Assembly: GCA_041392855.1 (NCBI GenBank) | Contig: JAWKLD010000002.1 | Span: forward strand, 62,001-126,000 | Source: Flavipsychrobacter sp. | Lineage (GTDB): Bacteria > Bacteroidota > Bacteroidia > Chitinophagales > Chitinophagaceae | Reading direction: 5' to 3' | Length of the DNA: 64,000 nt | Shown: in pieces, positions 34,295 through 44,104 of the stretch | Position numbering within the stretch: the first letter of the stretch is position 1 | Layout of the letters: each line of letters opens with the position of its first letter | Notes under the pieces: generated by a model | What the model was told of the DNA's origin: nothing | The model's input: the letters and a program-made list of their open reading frames with translations, nothing else | The model's database searches: none | Position numbers and translations under genes: made by a program

Positions 34295-35953
34295 CTAACG
34301 TTTCACCAGTTTTACCGAACGTTCATCACTATCGGTGATCACTTTTAAAAAGTATACCCCACGAGATAGCTCGGGCAGATCTAAGGTTATTTTCTGGGAC
34401 CCTTGAAAGGCCTTACTATTAAGCTGATACACTACCTTACCTGTAGCATCTGTAAGCAAGATGTCTAACTGACCATTGAAGCTCTGCAACAAACGAATAT
34501 CTAAAGTATTCGTAAAAGGGTTTGGCCCTACTTGCAGCCAGTCGGAAGATGCAGCAATAGGCGAGTCTACATGCAAGAAGTTAAATGCCTTTCTAAAATC
34601 GGGTACGCCATAGCCCAACTGTGCACCAGGCGTTGTATATATATGGGCACTCTTTTCTATAGCCGTTCTAATTTTATAAGGTGTTGGATCTTTAGTAGAC
34701 TGTATCAAACAAGCTGCCCACCCCGCCAGTTGAGGTGTAGCAAAAGAAGTACCGCTAATAGATGCCGGCGTTGTATTGCTCAACATTAATGCAGCAGGCT
34801 GCCCTACTACACATACGTTAGGCTTTATTGTTCCCGCAGCATTAGGGCCATAGCCACTAGCAGAAGCAGGTTGTTTATTAATGTTCACATTACCCACAGT
34901 AAGCGCGCTATCAGCATCACCCGGTGTAAGTATATACTTCCATGAATTGTTGCCCTCATTTCCTGCCGATGGCACAATAAGCATGCCGCGCGAGGTAGCA
35001 ATATTTACACCCTTTGCAGCAACGGTAGTTTTACCATCCAGCTCTGTAGCATAATCTATAGTATAAGGCACCGGAGTAAAGAACTCATTATACCCTAAAG
35101 AGATACTCACCACATCAGCCCCCACACTATCAGATCGCTCAAGTGCTGCCACAAGGTTATCCAGCTCAATGGGTTGTTCGGTACTACCATGCTCGGTACA
35201 GTATATGGCAAATTTTGCTCGTGGTGCCGATCCTACATAGATGCCCGGAAGGTTTCCCGCAATAGCAGATAAAGAATAAGTACCGTGTGTGGAATAGTCA
35301 AAAACAGTATTGTTATCTAATACAAAATTGTGCTGATCTACCAATCTACCCGACTTCATCATACTATCAAAAGCAGGCCCAGTATCTACATGTCTAAACC
35401 CTTCATCAAACACAGCTATAAGCATATCCTCGCCCTTATACCCCAGATCATGCAAATAATCCCCATTCAATGCTTTTGTTTGGTCATAAGTAGCACCATA
35501 ATAGGCAGCCGTACCTGTTGCTTTACTTAGAGTACCCTGCTCTTCATGCTTGGAGTTATCACCCGAAGGCTTATGTAAGCCCGATGGAAAAAAGGCGATG
35601 TATTTCACCTCTTTAATAAAGGTCTTTCCTTGTAGGTTGAGGATCTTTGAAGAATCGTTCAATAAGACAACAAAAGTATTCAACCATTTAGAGACCACAT
35701 GTCTTTTACCACTGGTTAGTTTCAGTACACTATCAATGTATGTGGGAGAGACAGGCCTATCTATAGAATCTACAGCTATACCTTGAGCAGTGCGTCTATC
35801 CAGCGCACGTTGTGATAAAAAAACAAGTGGGTTACTCGTTGAAGGAGCACCCACTTTGTCGGTAAAACTTATTCTAAATGCGTATTGTGTTTGTGCTGTG
35901 GCCTCACCACAAAGTACTACCGTCAAAAAACACAAAACCCAACACCAACGCAT
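34295..35953 (-). CDS. Subtilisin-like (S8) serine protease with T9SS sorting domain
   Basis: 552 residues. Signal peptide 1-21 (ending ATAQ). The complete S8 triad is visible: D183 in IAVFDEGF, H223 in STHGT and S403 in GTSFATPQ, with the oxyanion Asn332 in PSAGNEG. A ~140-residue N-terminal region may act as propeptide. Type A sorting domain at the C-terminus (GPNPFTNTLDIRL ... LSRGVYFLKV). It is a secreted or surface protease. It lies 13 nt after the lipoprotein gene on the same strand and is likely cotranscribed. Confidence 0.9.
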   Translation of the reverse strand: MRWCWVLCFLTVVLCGEATAQTQYAFRISFTDKVGAPSTSNPLVFLSQRALDRRTAQGIAVDSIDRPVSPTYIDSVLKLTSGKRHVVSKWLNTFVVLLNDSSKILNLQGKTFIKEVKYIAFFPSGLHKPSGDNSKHEEQGTLSKATGTAAYYGATYDQTKALNGDYLHDLGYKGEDMLIAVFDEGFRHVDTGPAFDSMMKSGRLVDQHNFVLDNNTVFDYSTHGTYSLSAIAGNLPGIYVGSAPRAKFAIYCTEHGSTEQPIELDNLVAALERSDSVGADVVSISLGYNEFFTPVPYTIDYATELDGKTTVAAKGVNIATSRGMLIVPSAGNEGNNSWKYILTPGDADSALTVGNVNINKQPASASGYGPNAAGTIKPNVCVVGQPAALMLSNTTPASISGTSFATPQLAGWAACLIQSTKDPTPYKIRTAIEKSAHIYTTPGAQLGYGVPDFRKAFNFLHVDSPIAASSDWLQVGPNPFTNTLDIRLLQSFNGQLDILLTDATGKVVYQLNSKAFQGSQKITLDLPELSRGVYFLKVITDSDERSVKLVKR

Positions 35954-35966
35954 AATAATTTCAATA

Positions 35967-36704
35967 TTAATTATGGTCTACGGCACGCATAATTACACCA
36001 GTACCTTTACGGCACTTAGTAGTTTGCGGGTCGTAAGTCCAACGAACATATTCACGATACACCATACCTACATTTGGCGCGTATACCTCTCTACTAAATG
36101 TACGTGAAGCAGGGTCGTTAGGGAATACATCAGGGCTGTTAACCGCTCTGTCTACATGGCTAACCTCTACAGCATTCTCATATTGAACCTCTCCTGTACT
36201 ATAAGGTACATTTGCTCTGTCATAAGTATAATCCCAATCATCAAAATAAGCAAAGTCAGGATCTGCGGTAGGGATCAAAGAATTACCCTTCCAAGTATTA
36301 CCTTGCTTCACAGGGAAAGTAAGCTTAATGAAACGTAAGTTGGCATATGCCATCTCCAAAGTAGCACCCGTATTAGTTACGTAGATCACATCTTGAACCT
36401 CCCAAGGATCTGTAGCCTTTTTACGAATACGTGTATTTATTCTATAAGATAATCTACCCTTATTATCAGTAAAAGTGTCTGCAACCGTGTGCATTATTTG
36501 GTAAGCACGCTTTATTGCTACACAAAACGTATCATCCCATTTTGTCGAGTCTACGTTATAGATAACATATTTACCCCTCTCTAAAGGATAATACTTTGAA
36601 GTAGGCCCTAATGGCGCTGGTACCTCGTCTGCTTTCTTACATGATACATATACTAGTGTTAGTAATGCAGCAAACAATATAAAAGAGAGTGACTTCTTAC
36701 TCAT
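35967..36704 (-). CDS. Lipoprotein of unknown function
   Basis: 245 residues from the ATG at 36704; the frame continues upstream to 36779 without signal features. Lipoprotein signal ends VYVSC. The mature part is beta-rich (YYPLERGKYVIYNVDST, RLSYRINTRIRKK, VGMVYREYVRWTYDP) and resembles Bacteroidota lipoproteins built from a repeated up-down sheet. No enzyme motif was found. It is followed 13 nt later by the T9SS subtilase, so the two may be coexpressed, possibly as an anchor or inhibitor partner (inference). Confidence 0.6.
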   Translation of the reverse strand: MSKKSLSFILFAALLTLVYVSCKKADEVPAPLGPTSKYYPLERGKYVIYNVDSTKWDDTFCVAIKRAYQIMHTVADTFTDNKGRLSYRINTRIRKKATDPWEVQDVIYVTNTGATLEMAYANLRFIKLTFPVKQGNTWKGNSLIPTADPDFAYFDDWDYTYDRANVPYSTGEVQYENAVEVSHVDRAVNSPDVFPNDPASRTFSREVYAPNVGMVYREYVRWTYDPQTTKCRKGTGVIMRAVDHN

Positions 36705-36825
36705 ACTATATCGATGTACGTTGTTTCTGTAAATATAATTAAAGAAACGAAAAGTTAATATTTTCTTGCTGCAGAACAAAGGATTTTGCCCATAATATGG
36801 CGATTAACTGATATTTAATTGATTA

Positions 36826-37923
36826 TCAGTTAAACCCGGCGCGTATAATACCACCACCGATCACATCATCACCCTCATAAAATACAGCAGACTGACCCGG
36901 CGCTATGCTATTTACAGAGTGGTCAAAATGCACTTTTAGGTCGTTACCTTGCATGTACAACTTACTTTCCGAACCAGCATCATTATAGCGAATTTTGGTG
37001 ACGGCTTCCATACCGTCAGGTATCGTATCGTACTTCATCAGGTTCAATCCACTTACAAGCATGTCAGATTGCTTTAAGTCTTCTGCCTCGCCTAATACTA
37101 CGGTGTTGTCCTCAGGATTGATCTTAGTAACAAACATTGGCTTGCCAAAGGTCATTCCAAGCCCTTTACGTTGCCCAATGGTGTAGAAAGGATAACCTTT
37201 ATGCGTACCTATTTTTTCGCCTGTAACAGACAAGAAATCCCCACCAGCTACTCTTTCCTCAAGGCTAGGGTCATTTCTTTTTAAGAAGCCGCGATAATCG
37301 TTATCTGGCACAAAACATATTTCATAACTCTCTGCTTTTTTAGAGAGCTCTTCATAGCCCATATCAGCTGCTATTTGACGTACTTCGGTCTTCAAATAGT
37401 CTCCTAAAGGATAGATACTCCTACTCAGGCAATCTTGCTCCAGCCCCCACAACACATAGCTCTGGTCTTTTGTCAAGTCCTTAGCACGAGAAATAATATG
37501 TCTGTTATTTTCTTCCCTCACTTTCACATAATGCCCTGTAGCTATAAATTCACAATCCAACGCATTAGCACGCTTTAGCAGAGCAGCCCATTTTATATGG
37601 GTATTACACAATACACAAGGATTGGGTGTACGACCTGCAATATATTCCTCAACAAAATTATTGATAACAAAATCTCCAAACTCCTCTCTGATATCTAATA
37701 CATAGTGGGGGAAACCATGCTCTACAGCCGCTTGTCTAGCATCATTGAATGAATCCAAATTGCAACAACCAGTCTCCTTCTTTCCGCCTCCGGCAGTAGC
37801 GTAGTCCCATGTCTTCATGGTCACACCTACCACCTCATATCCTTGATTATGAAGCATTAACGCACTGATGGTACTATCAATACCACCACTCATTGCTACC
37901 AAAACCTTTCCGTTCCTACTCAT
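36826..37923 (-). CDS. mnmA: tRNA-specific 2-thiouridylase MnmA
   Basis: 365 residues. Installs sulfur at C2 of the wobble uridine of tRNA-Lys/Glu/Gln. The N-type PP-loop ATP pyrophosphatase motif SGGIDST (residues 12-18) is present. The two catalytic cysteines are C106 in PCVLCN and C203 in YEICFVPDNDYRGF. The central HTIGQRKG-like block reads YTIGQRKGLGM. The length is normal for the family. Close to aroB in divergent orientation, with its own -7 element. Confidence 0.95.
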   Translation of the reverse strand: MSRNGKVLVAMSGGIDSTISALMLHNQGYEVVGVTMKTWDYATAGGGKKETGCCNLDSFNDARQAAVEHGFPHYVLDIREEFGDFVINNFVEEYIAGRTPNPCVLCNTHIKWAALLKRANALDCEFIATGHYVKVREENNRHIISRAKDLTKDQSYVLWGLEQDCLSRSIYPLGDYLKTEVRQIAADMGYEELSKKAESYEICFVPDNDYRGFLKRNDPSLEERVAGGDFLSVTGEKIGTHKGYPFYTIGQRKGLGMTFGKPMFVTKINPEDNTVVLGEAEDLKQSDMLVSGLNLMKYDTIPDGMEAVTKIRYNDAGSESKLYMQGNDLKVHFDHSVNSIAPGQSAVFYEGDDVIGGGIIRAGFN

Positions 37924-37945
37924 TGCTTGTATTTTTTCAGAAGGG

Positions 37946-37953
37946 CAAAGTTA
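37946..37953 (-). promoter_or_regulatory. -7 promoter element for mnmA
   Basis: CAAAGTTA on the plus strand is TAACTTTG on the minus strand, 22 nt before the start at 37923. Confidence 0.45.
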
Positions 37954-38050
37954 CGAATTACCTCGTTCTAAACCCTTTTACTGACATCAATAATCTATAC
38001 GTTACTATCAGCATGTGTGATAGTATAATATCCACTACCTTTATACCTGT

Positions 38051-39076
38051 ATGCAATACTCTGTTTCATTTCCTACGGGAACGGTACAATACCACTTCAA
38101 TAGCTCCTTTGCGGCAGTAAATGAGCTCATTGACATTAAACAATGTATCATCATAACAGACAGTAATGTATACGAGCAGTATCATACGCTTTTTCAACCC
38201 TTCAAAGCGGTTATAACCATACCTGCCGGCGAGCAAAGCAAAGACCTAACGACCATTACGTCTATAACCGACCAACTAATAGCGCACAAAGCTCATCGTA
38301 AGACTTTTCTACTGGGCGTAGGTGGCGGTGTTGTTACAGACATCACGGGCTTCATTGCCTCCATATATATGCGAGGCGTCCCATTCGGGTTTGCACCCAC
38401 TAGCCTACTTGCAATGGTTGATGCCTCTGTAGGTGGTAAAAATGGCATCAATTATCATACTCATAAAAACCTCCTAGGCTGTATCAATCAACCTCAGTTT
38501 TTATTGTACGACGCTAGATTTCTGGACACGCTACCACAAGAGGAATGGAGTAACGGATTCGCTGAAATCATTAAGTACGGTTGCTTGTTCGACCAACCTC
38601 TTTTTGAAGAGTTAGCTACTAACAACCTTAGTTACTATCAACAAGACAAAACTGCCCTTTCCTACATCATTAATAAATGTGTAGACTGGAAAAACAAGAT
38701 CGTTCAAGCAGATGAACAAGAAAAGGGCACAAGAAAACTCCTCAATTTTGGCCATACAGCAGGGCATGCTATAGAGAGTATTTATCAGCTACCTCATGGG
38801 CAAGCAGTAGCATTGGGTATGCTCGTTGCCAGTATCATATCAGAAAAAAATGCAGCCCCGCTTAACGAAACTATTAGCAGAACATTAACCAACTACTTAC
38901 TACCTACTAGCAGAACAATAGATATAGACAAAGTACTAGCAGCATTGACCATGGATAAGAAAAGCAATGGCGATACCATAGACTTTGTATTACTGCATAG
39001 TATTGGTAAGGCTTATATTCAGCCATTATCTTTAACGGAAATAAAAGAGGGATTATCTGCTTTTTCTAGCTATTAG
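38051..39076 (+). CDS. aroB: 3-dehydroquinate synthase
   Basis: 341 residues. Second step of the shikimate pathway: converts DAHP to 3-dehydroquinate with catalytic NAD and a divalent metal. Motifs: IPAGEQSKD, LLGVGGGVVTDITGFIAS (NAD binding), FAPTSLLAMVDASVGGKNGIN, GFAEIIKYG, and metal ligands in LLNFGHTAGHAIE plus LPHGQAVALG. The protein is slightly shorter than average (about 350-360). The 3' end overlaps the convergent SirB1-type gene by 4 bp. Confidence 0.95.
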   Translation: MQYSVSFPTGTVQYHFNSSFAAVNELIDIKQCIIITDSNVYEQYHTLFQPFKAVITIPAGEQSKDLTTITSITDQLIAHKAHRKTFLLGVGGGVVTDITGFIASIYMRGVPFGFAPTSLLAMVDASVGGKNGINYHTHKNLLGCINQPQFLLYDARFLDTLPQEEWSNGFAEIIKYGCLFDQPLFEELATNNLSYYQQDKTALSYIINKCVDWKNKIVQADEQEKGTRKLLNFGHTAGHAIESIYQLPHGQAVALGMLVASIISEKNAAPLNETISRTLTNYLLPTSRTIDIDKVLAALTMDKKSNGDTIDFVLLHSIGKAYIQPLSLTEIKEGLSAFSSY

Positions 39077-39987
39077 AACTGATCCTCATCTTGCGCTACA
39101 TCATCGTCACTACTATCGCGTACTACTATATGCATTAAATGCTGTATCTCGTCGGCCTTTTGGTCATCTCTATTATATCTATAGCAAAGGCTTAGCTCCT
39201 CCAGCATCTTAAAGATAACCTGCTTATTAGTTAATGGTGTGAAATAAGTTTCACTATCCTTTGCATTTATCTTTTTCAAATAGGCATCTACATCTGCTTG
39301 AGTATATACCATACCACCTATAGGATCTATGAAAAACTGAATTTGCTGAACAGCCTCATCGTATGGATTGTAGAAGTGATGTAAAGTATCTACATAAGCA
39401 AACACCAACTGCTTAGGAATATCTACACAGAAGATAGGTATGTCCAACTGTTCGCACAAAGCCAAATACAATGCTCCTATACCATAAGGATTACCTTGTT
39501 TACTCTCCAGTACTTGATTGATAAAGAAGTGCTTGGGCTCTCGCTCTGTTAGCTCATGACCTTCCAATTTATAGTAGTTGTAAAGAATACTGTTCAGTAC
39601 ATTTACCTTCTCCAATGGTGTGAGATAATTATTTAGCTCCAACCAAATATTTCTACGAATCTTTTCAAACTGCTTTAATACAACATCTATATTAAGCTCA
39701 GGAAATTGATACTTAGCGATCAACATAGCTCCTGTTATCAATTCGGGATCTTCCTGATTGCTCCAGTCAAAAAAATCTTTTTCCAGATCTTGGAAATGAA
39801 CACGATGTATTAAATGCTCAATACGCTCCTGTACATTTTGGTCAACAGTTATCTCCCAAAGCTGTTCCAGATCACCTATGATCTCGGTACCATAGTTGAG
39901 TATTTTATCTGCAACGGTATCAAACACCTCCGTATCAGGGTCGTCTATCAACCGCAATAGTGCTGATATTTCTTTCTTTTCTGGCAT
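39073..39987 (-). CDS. SirB1-type transglutaminase-like protein
   Basis: 304 residues. N-terminal region with HEAT-like helices (ISALLRLIDDPDTEVFDTVADKIL). A transglutaminase-like SirB1_N region at about 110-230 contains SKQGNPYGIGALYLALCEQL, DIPIFCVDIPKQLVFAY and FFIDPIGGM, the family blocks. Catalytic residues are not all conserved, so enzymatic activity is uncertain. It lies 37 nt downstream of topA on the same strand and probably shares its transcript. Confidence 0.72.
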   Translation of the reverse strand: MPEKKEISALLRLIDDPDTEVFDTVADKILNYGTEIIGDLEQLWEITVDQNVQERIEHLIHRVHFQDLEKDFFDWSNQEDPELITGAMLIAKYQFPELNIDVVLKQFEKIRRNIWLELNNYLTPLEKVNVLNSILYNYYKLEGHELTEREPKHFFINQVLESKQGNPYGIGALYLALCEQLDIPIFCVDIPKQLVFAYVDTLHHFYNPYDEAVQQIQFFIDPIGGMVYTQADVDAYLKKINAKDSETYFTPLTNKQVIFKMLEELSLCYRYNRDDQKADEIQHLMHIVVRDSSDDDVAQDEDQF

Positions 39988-40024
39988 TCAGAACTAATTC
40001 TTCTACACTTAAGTTACTACTATT

Positions 40025-42370
40025 TTACGACTTCTTCTTTTTACCCTTAGCAGTTTTCTTAGGTGGGTTGGCTTTTATTTCTTCAATAATAGCCTGAGCC
40101 TCTTCCAGTGTTATATCAGCAGCTGTCTCGTGTCTTTCCTTAGGAATTTTAAAATTGCGAAGACCTTGCTTTATATAAGGACCGTAAGGCCCTTTGAATA
40201 TCTTTATTTTCTCTTTTTCAAATACCTTAATTGTCTTCTCTGCTAGTGCCTTACGCTTCTCCACAATTAGTGGTGCTACTTCATCCAATTCTACTTTGTA
40301 AGGATCCATCTCTTTCTTCAAAGAGTAGAACTTACCCATGTGTTGTGCATAAGGGCCAAAACGACCAATATTTACTACGACATCTTCCCCTTCAAACAAA
40401 CCTAGTTTTCTAGGTAGTTTGAATAACTCCATCGCTTCTTCGAAGGTGATCGTTTCTATACTCTGGTGCTGGCGTAGTTTTGCAAAACGTGGCTTTTCCT
40501 CATCTTCACTATCTCCTATTTGTACCATTGGGCCAAAACGACCCAAACGAGCTATTACAGGCTTACCACTTTCCGGGTCAGTACCTAATGCGTGTTCTCC
40601 TCTTACCCTGTCTGCATGCTCCAGCGTATGTTCTACATTCTCATGAAAAGGAGTGTAGAAGTTGTGCAACATTTCATTCCATACCAGTTGCCCCTTTGCA
40701 ATAGTATCAAACTCCCCTTCTATCTTGGCTGTAAAGCCGTAGTCCATTACTTTTTTAAAGTGCTCACTCAAAAAATCTACTACCACCATTCCTAGATCGG
40801 TAGGGAATAGTTTATTTCTTTCCGCACCTACATTCTCAGTATCCTTACGCTCTTCAATTTTATCATTTTGTAGCGTTAGTACATCATACTCTCTTGGGGT
40901 TCCTTCTTTTTCTCTCTTCTCTACATAACCTCTATTCTGTACCGTGCTAATAGTAGGCGCATATGTTGACGGGCGACCGATACCTAACTCTTCGAGCTTT
41001 TTCACTAGAGAAGCTTCTGTAAACCTTGCTTGAGGACGAGTAAAACGCTCTGTAGCTCTCATCTCTTTCAAGTCTAACTCTTGACCTACAGTTAGTGGTG
41101 GCAACATACCTTCTGTGCTGTCATCTTCTTCATCCTCCTCATCTTTACCTTCTGCGTATGCCTTTAAGAAACCTTCGAACTTCATCACCTCACCTTTAGC
41201 CGTAAACAGATCTCCATTGGTAGACACTTCTATTTTTGCCGTTGTACGTTCTAACTGCGCATCTGCCATTTGGCAAGCCATAGTACGCTTCCATATCAGG
41301 TCGTACAGCCTACTTTGGTCAGCATTGGTTACTGATGTTTTACTCATATCAGTAGGCCTGATAGCTTCGTGCGCTTCTTGAGCCGAATCGCTTTTAGTCT
41401 TATATGCTCGTTGTTGGTGATATGCTTCACCATACATTTCTATTATACTCTTCTTTGTGTCTTCTAGTGCCGTATCCGATAAGTTTACTGAGTCGGTACG
41501 CATATAAGTAATATGTCCATTTTCATACAACTTTTGCGCTAGCAACATGGTCTTAGATACAGAATAGCCTAACTTTCTACTGGCCTCTTGTTGTAGTGTA
41601 GATGTTGTAAAAGGAGCAGCTGGTGACTTTTTAGCAGGCTTAACTTGTATATCTTGTACTGTATACTTTGCACCAACACATTGTTCAAGATAATCCTTTG
41701 CTTTAGTTACATCGCTTAGCTTATCACCTTCGGCTTTAAAAGTGATCTTCTTTTTATTTAAGTCAGGAGCGTTGAAAAAACCTTCAACCTTAAAACTACT
41801 TACAGGTTGAAACTGATTAATAGCACGTTCTCTTTCCACTATCAACTTTACAGCAACCGACTGCACCCTACCTGCCGATAGATTGTTGCGCATGCTTATC
41901 TTACGCCAAAGGATCGGCGATATTTCAAAACCTACTAACCTATCTAGTATTCTTCTTGCCTGCTGAGCATTTACCAAGTCCATATTCACAGTTCTTGGAT
42001 TCTCAACAGCTTTTTTTATTGCTTTCTTAGTTATCTCACTAAACACAATACGCTTAGTTGTACTTGGGTCTAACCCCAAAACTTCGCATAAGTGCCAAGA
42101 TATCGCCTCTCCTTCACGGTCCTCATCCGTTGCCAACCATACTTCTTTCGATTTTTTGGCAAGTGACTTTAACTCCTTTACTACCTTTTCTTTATCATCA
42201 GATATTTTATAAGAGGGCAGATAATTGTTTTTAACATCTATCCCCATATCCTCTTTCTTCAAATCACGTATATGCCCGTAACAAGATTTCACCTGAAACT
42301 CTTCGCCCAATATCTTCTCAATAGTCTTTGCTTTTGCCGGAGACTCCACTATAAGCAGGTTTGTTGCCAT
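40025..42370 (-). CDS. topA: DNA topoisomerase I (type IA)
   Basis: 781 residues. Relaxes negative supercoils. Toprim motifs: LLIVESPAKAKTIEKI (N-terminus) and ATDEDREGEAISWHL (acidic triad). SAGRVQSVAV is the central motif, and the catalytic Tyr289 is in HITYMRTDSVNLS. The C-terminal ~200 residues carry repeated G-R-F-G-P blocks (LGRFGPMVQIGD, IGRFGPYAQ, FKGPYGPYIKQG) instead of Cys4 zinc fingers, ending in a Lys-rich tail. This matches the Bacteroidota form of TopA. Confidence 0.95.
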   Translation of the reverse strand: MATNLLIVESPAKAKTIEKILGEEFQVKSCYGHIRDLKKEDMGIDVKNNYLPSYKISDDKEKVVKELKSLAKKSKEVWLATDEDREGEAISWHLCEVLGLDPSTTKRIVFSEITKKAIKKAVENPRTVNMDLVNAQQARRILDRLVGFEISPILWRKISMRNNLSAGRVQSVAVKLIVERERAINQFQPVSSFKVEGFFNAPDLNKKKITFKAEGDKLSDVTKAKDYLEQCVGAKYTVQDIQVKPAKKSPAAPFTTSTLQQEASRKLGYSVSKTMLLAQKLYENGHITYMRTDSVNLSDTALEDTKKSIIEMYGEAYHQQRAYKTKSDSAQEAHEAIRPTDMSKTSVTNADQSRLYDLIWKRTMACQMADAQLERTTAKIEVSTNGDLFTAKGEVMKFEGFLKAYAEGKDEEDEEDDSTEGMLPPLTVGQELDLKEMRATERFTRPQARFTEASLVKKLEELGIGRPSTYAPTISTVQNRGYVEKREKEGTPREYDVLTLQNDKIEERKDTENVGAERNKLFPTDLGMVVVDFLSEHFKKVMDYGFTAKIEGEFDTIAKGQLVWNEMLHNFYTPFHENVEHTLEHADRVRGEHALGTDPESGKPVIARLGRFGPMVQIGDSEDEEKPRFAKLRQHQSIETITFEEAMELFKLPRKLGLFEGEDVVVNIGRFGPYAQHMGKFYSLKKEMDPYKVELDEVAPLIVEKRKALAEKTIKVFEKEKIKIFKGPYGPYIKQGLRNFKIPKERHETAADITLEEAQAIIEEIKANPPKKTAKGKKKKS

Positions 42371-42468
42371 TCTCTATTCGTTTTCTTTTTATATACTCTT
42401 TTATTTAACCCGATCAAAAAATTAACACGGACGTGTGCAATAATAAACTATTGTTTTAAAAAAAAGAA

Positions 42469-42495
42469 AAGAGGGTAACATTTCTGTTACCCTCT
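42469..42495 (-). terminator. Strong terminator of the T9SS gene at 42523
   Basis: AGAGGGTAACA pairs perfectly with TGTTACCCTCT around TTTC. On the minus strand it is followed by a long T-rich tract. Confidence 0.88.
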
Positions 42496-42522
42496 TCTAT
42501 TATAATAGATTTAAATATCTAC

Positions 42523-43914
42523 TTAGTTCGCTACTACAACGCGACCAGTTTGACGTTGACCTTGAGCTTCTACAGTGTAGAAGTAAACGCCGTTAGCTAA
42601 GTCAGAAGTAGAGAATTCAGCTCTACCTTCGTTTACGTTATTGAAGCTTTGAGTTTTAACGATTTGACCTACAGTGTTAGTCAAAGTTACAGTTGCATTA
42701 GTTGTAGCGTTCAATGCAAATGGAACGAATAATTGACCTTGTGCAGGGTTTGGATATGCTTTAGAAGCGCTGATAACAGAAGTGTTAACATCGTTGATAC
42801 CAACAGTTTCACAAGTAGCACATGTTACGTGAGCACCAATGTTGAAGAACTCTTGAGCATAAGCTGTAGTGTTAAATACCTCGATGTGTACAGAAGGAAC
42901 AAAACGTCCACCAGTAGAGAACATCAAACCAGCCATACTTCTACTGCTTGTAGGAGAGTTAGCATAGTAAGGCATTGCAGTACTTGGAGCAACCGCACCA
43001 GCGATCGGCATGAAACGGTGAAGAGCAGTTACTGAGTCAACGTTAGCATTCCAAGTACCACCAGATTTGAACGCTGCAGTTACAGCAAAACGGTCTCCAG
43101 CACCTACACTTAAACCACCACGAGGAACAGTAAATACATAAGTTCTTACAGTAACAGTGTTGTTTGTAGTGTTTGGAGTATCTCCGTCAGCAGCAGTCAA
43201 AGGCTCTTTCCAGTATCTAGGTACGTTGTTTACAACGTTTGTACCTGGTAATGCAGAGCGAGTTGCACTATCAGCATTAACTGGAGAATATCCATATAGA
43301 GTATCACCAGTAATATAGTTAGAAATGCTTGGGTAGTTAGATTTAGTTAAGAACCATGCGATGTTATCCATAGGAATTACAGATAAAACCATAGTATCAA
43401 CTTGGTTAGCTGGTTGACCAGGCATTCTTACATACGCACCTCTAATACTTACAGAGTCAACTGTATAAGCATCAAAGCTTTGAATTCTAATATCAGAAGC
43501 AAATGATGGGTCATTAAACATACTTGCATCAAATGGATCAATTACTTGGCTCACTGCAGAGAAGTTAATTGTACCAAGACCAGTATTGAATCTTTGTTTT
43601 ACTGTAGAGTCAAACCAGATAGACTGTACAAAAGTGTTATTTGCTAGTGTTGTAGCGAAGAATTGCTCAACAAGGCTAAAGTGGTTGTACCATCTTTTAC
43701 CACCAGCACCAGTAGTTTTATTAGCTGAGTTAGATTTAAATCTCACTGCATCACTAGGTCCTGCAGAAACTAAAGAGAAGTCCTGCTTAACCGGAACTCT
43801 ATATTGCTCATTTGCTTTTTGTACAAAAGGCAATGCATCTGTACTATTTTGTTGTGCATACGCGCCAAGTGCAACAGCACCACCCAAAATAGATAAAAGT
43901 AATTTTTTCATCAT
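42523..43914 (-). CDS. T9SS-sorted secreted protein of unknown function
   Basis: 463 residues. Signal peptide 1-20 (two ATGs, MMKKLL; ending GAYAQ). The body has no recognised catalytic motif; NHFSLVEQFFATTLAN and repeated DSVSIRGAYVRMPG-like beta segments are visible. The C-terminal sorting domain is SKAYPNPAQGQLFVPF ... LANGVYFYTVEAQGQ. It has a single-gene unit with an unusually strong terminator and codon choice looking smoother than neighbours, compatible with high expression (inference). A near-match TAACTTTA lies about 40 nt upstream. Confidence 0.65.
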   Translation of the reverse strand: MMKKLLLSILGGAVALGAYAQQNSTDALPFVQKANEQYRVPVKQDFSLVSAGPSDAVRFKSNSANKTTGAGGKRWYNHFSLVEQFFATTLANNTFVQSIWFDSTVKQRFNTGLGTINFSAVSQVIDPFDASMFNDPSFASDIRIQSFDAYTVDSVSIRGAYVRMPGQPANQVDTMVLSVIPMDNIAWFLTKSNYPSISNYITGDTLYGYSPVNADSATRSALPGTNVVNNVPRYWKEPLTAADGDTPNTTNNTVTVRTYVFTVPRGGLSVGAGDRFAVTAAFKSGGTWNANVDSVTALHRFMPIAGAVAPSTAMPYYANSPTSSRSMAGLMFSTGGRFVPSVHIEVFNTTAYAQEFFNIGAHVTCATCETVGINDVNTSVISASKAYPNPAQGQLFVPFALNATTNATVTLTNTVGQIVKTQSFNNVNEGRAEFSTSDLANGVYFYTVEAQGQRQTGRVVVAN

Positions 43915-44078
43915 TTGATACGTTTTTTAATAAATTATAGAATCGTAAAGTTAATAATTATCTAGTCAATCAGACAAAATATTTTACTTATTTAGTTGGC
44001 ATTTAGGTATAAAACAGGCTATTTAATACAGTACAATGACAAATTGAGGATAAATTTCCTTCATTCAATCTTCCAAAG

Positions 44079-44086
44079 TACTTTTG
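44079..44086 (+). promoter_or_regulatory. -7 promoter element for proline dehydrogenase
   Basis: TACTTTTG, 18 nt before the ATG at 44105. Confidence 0.5.
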
Positions 44087-44104
44087 CAGCTCATATAATA
44101 GAAT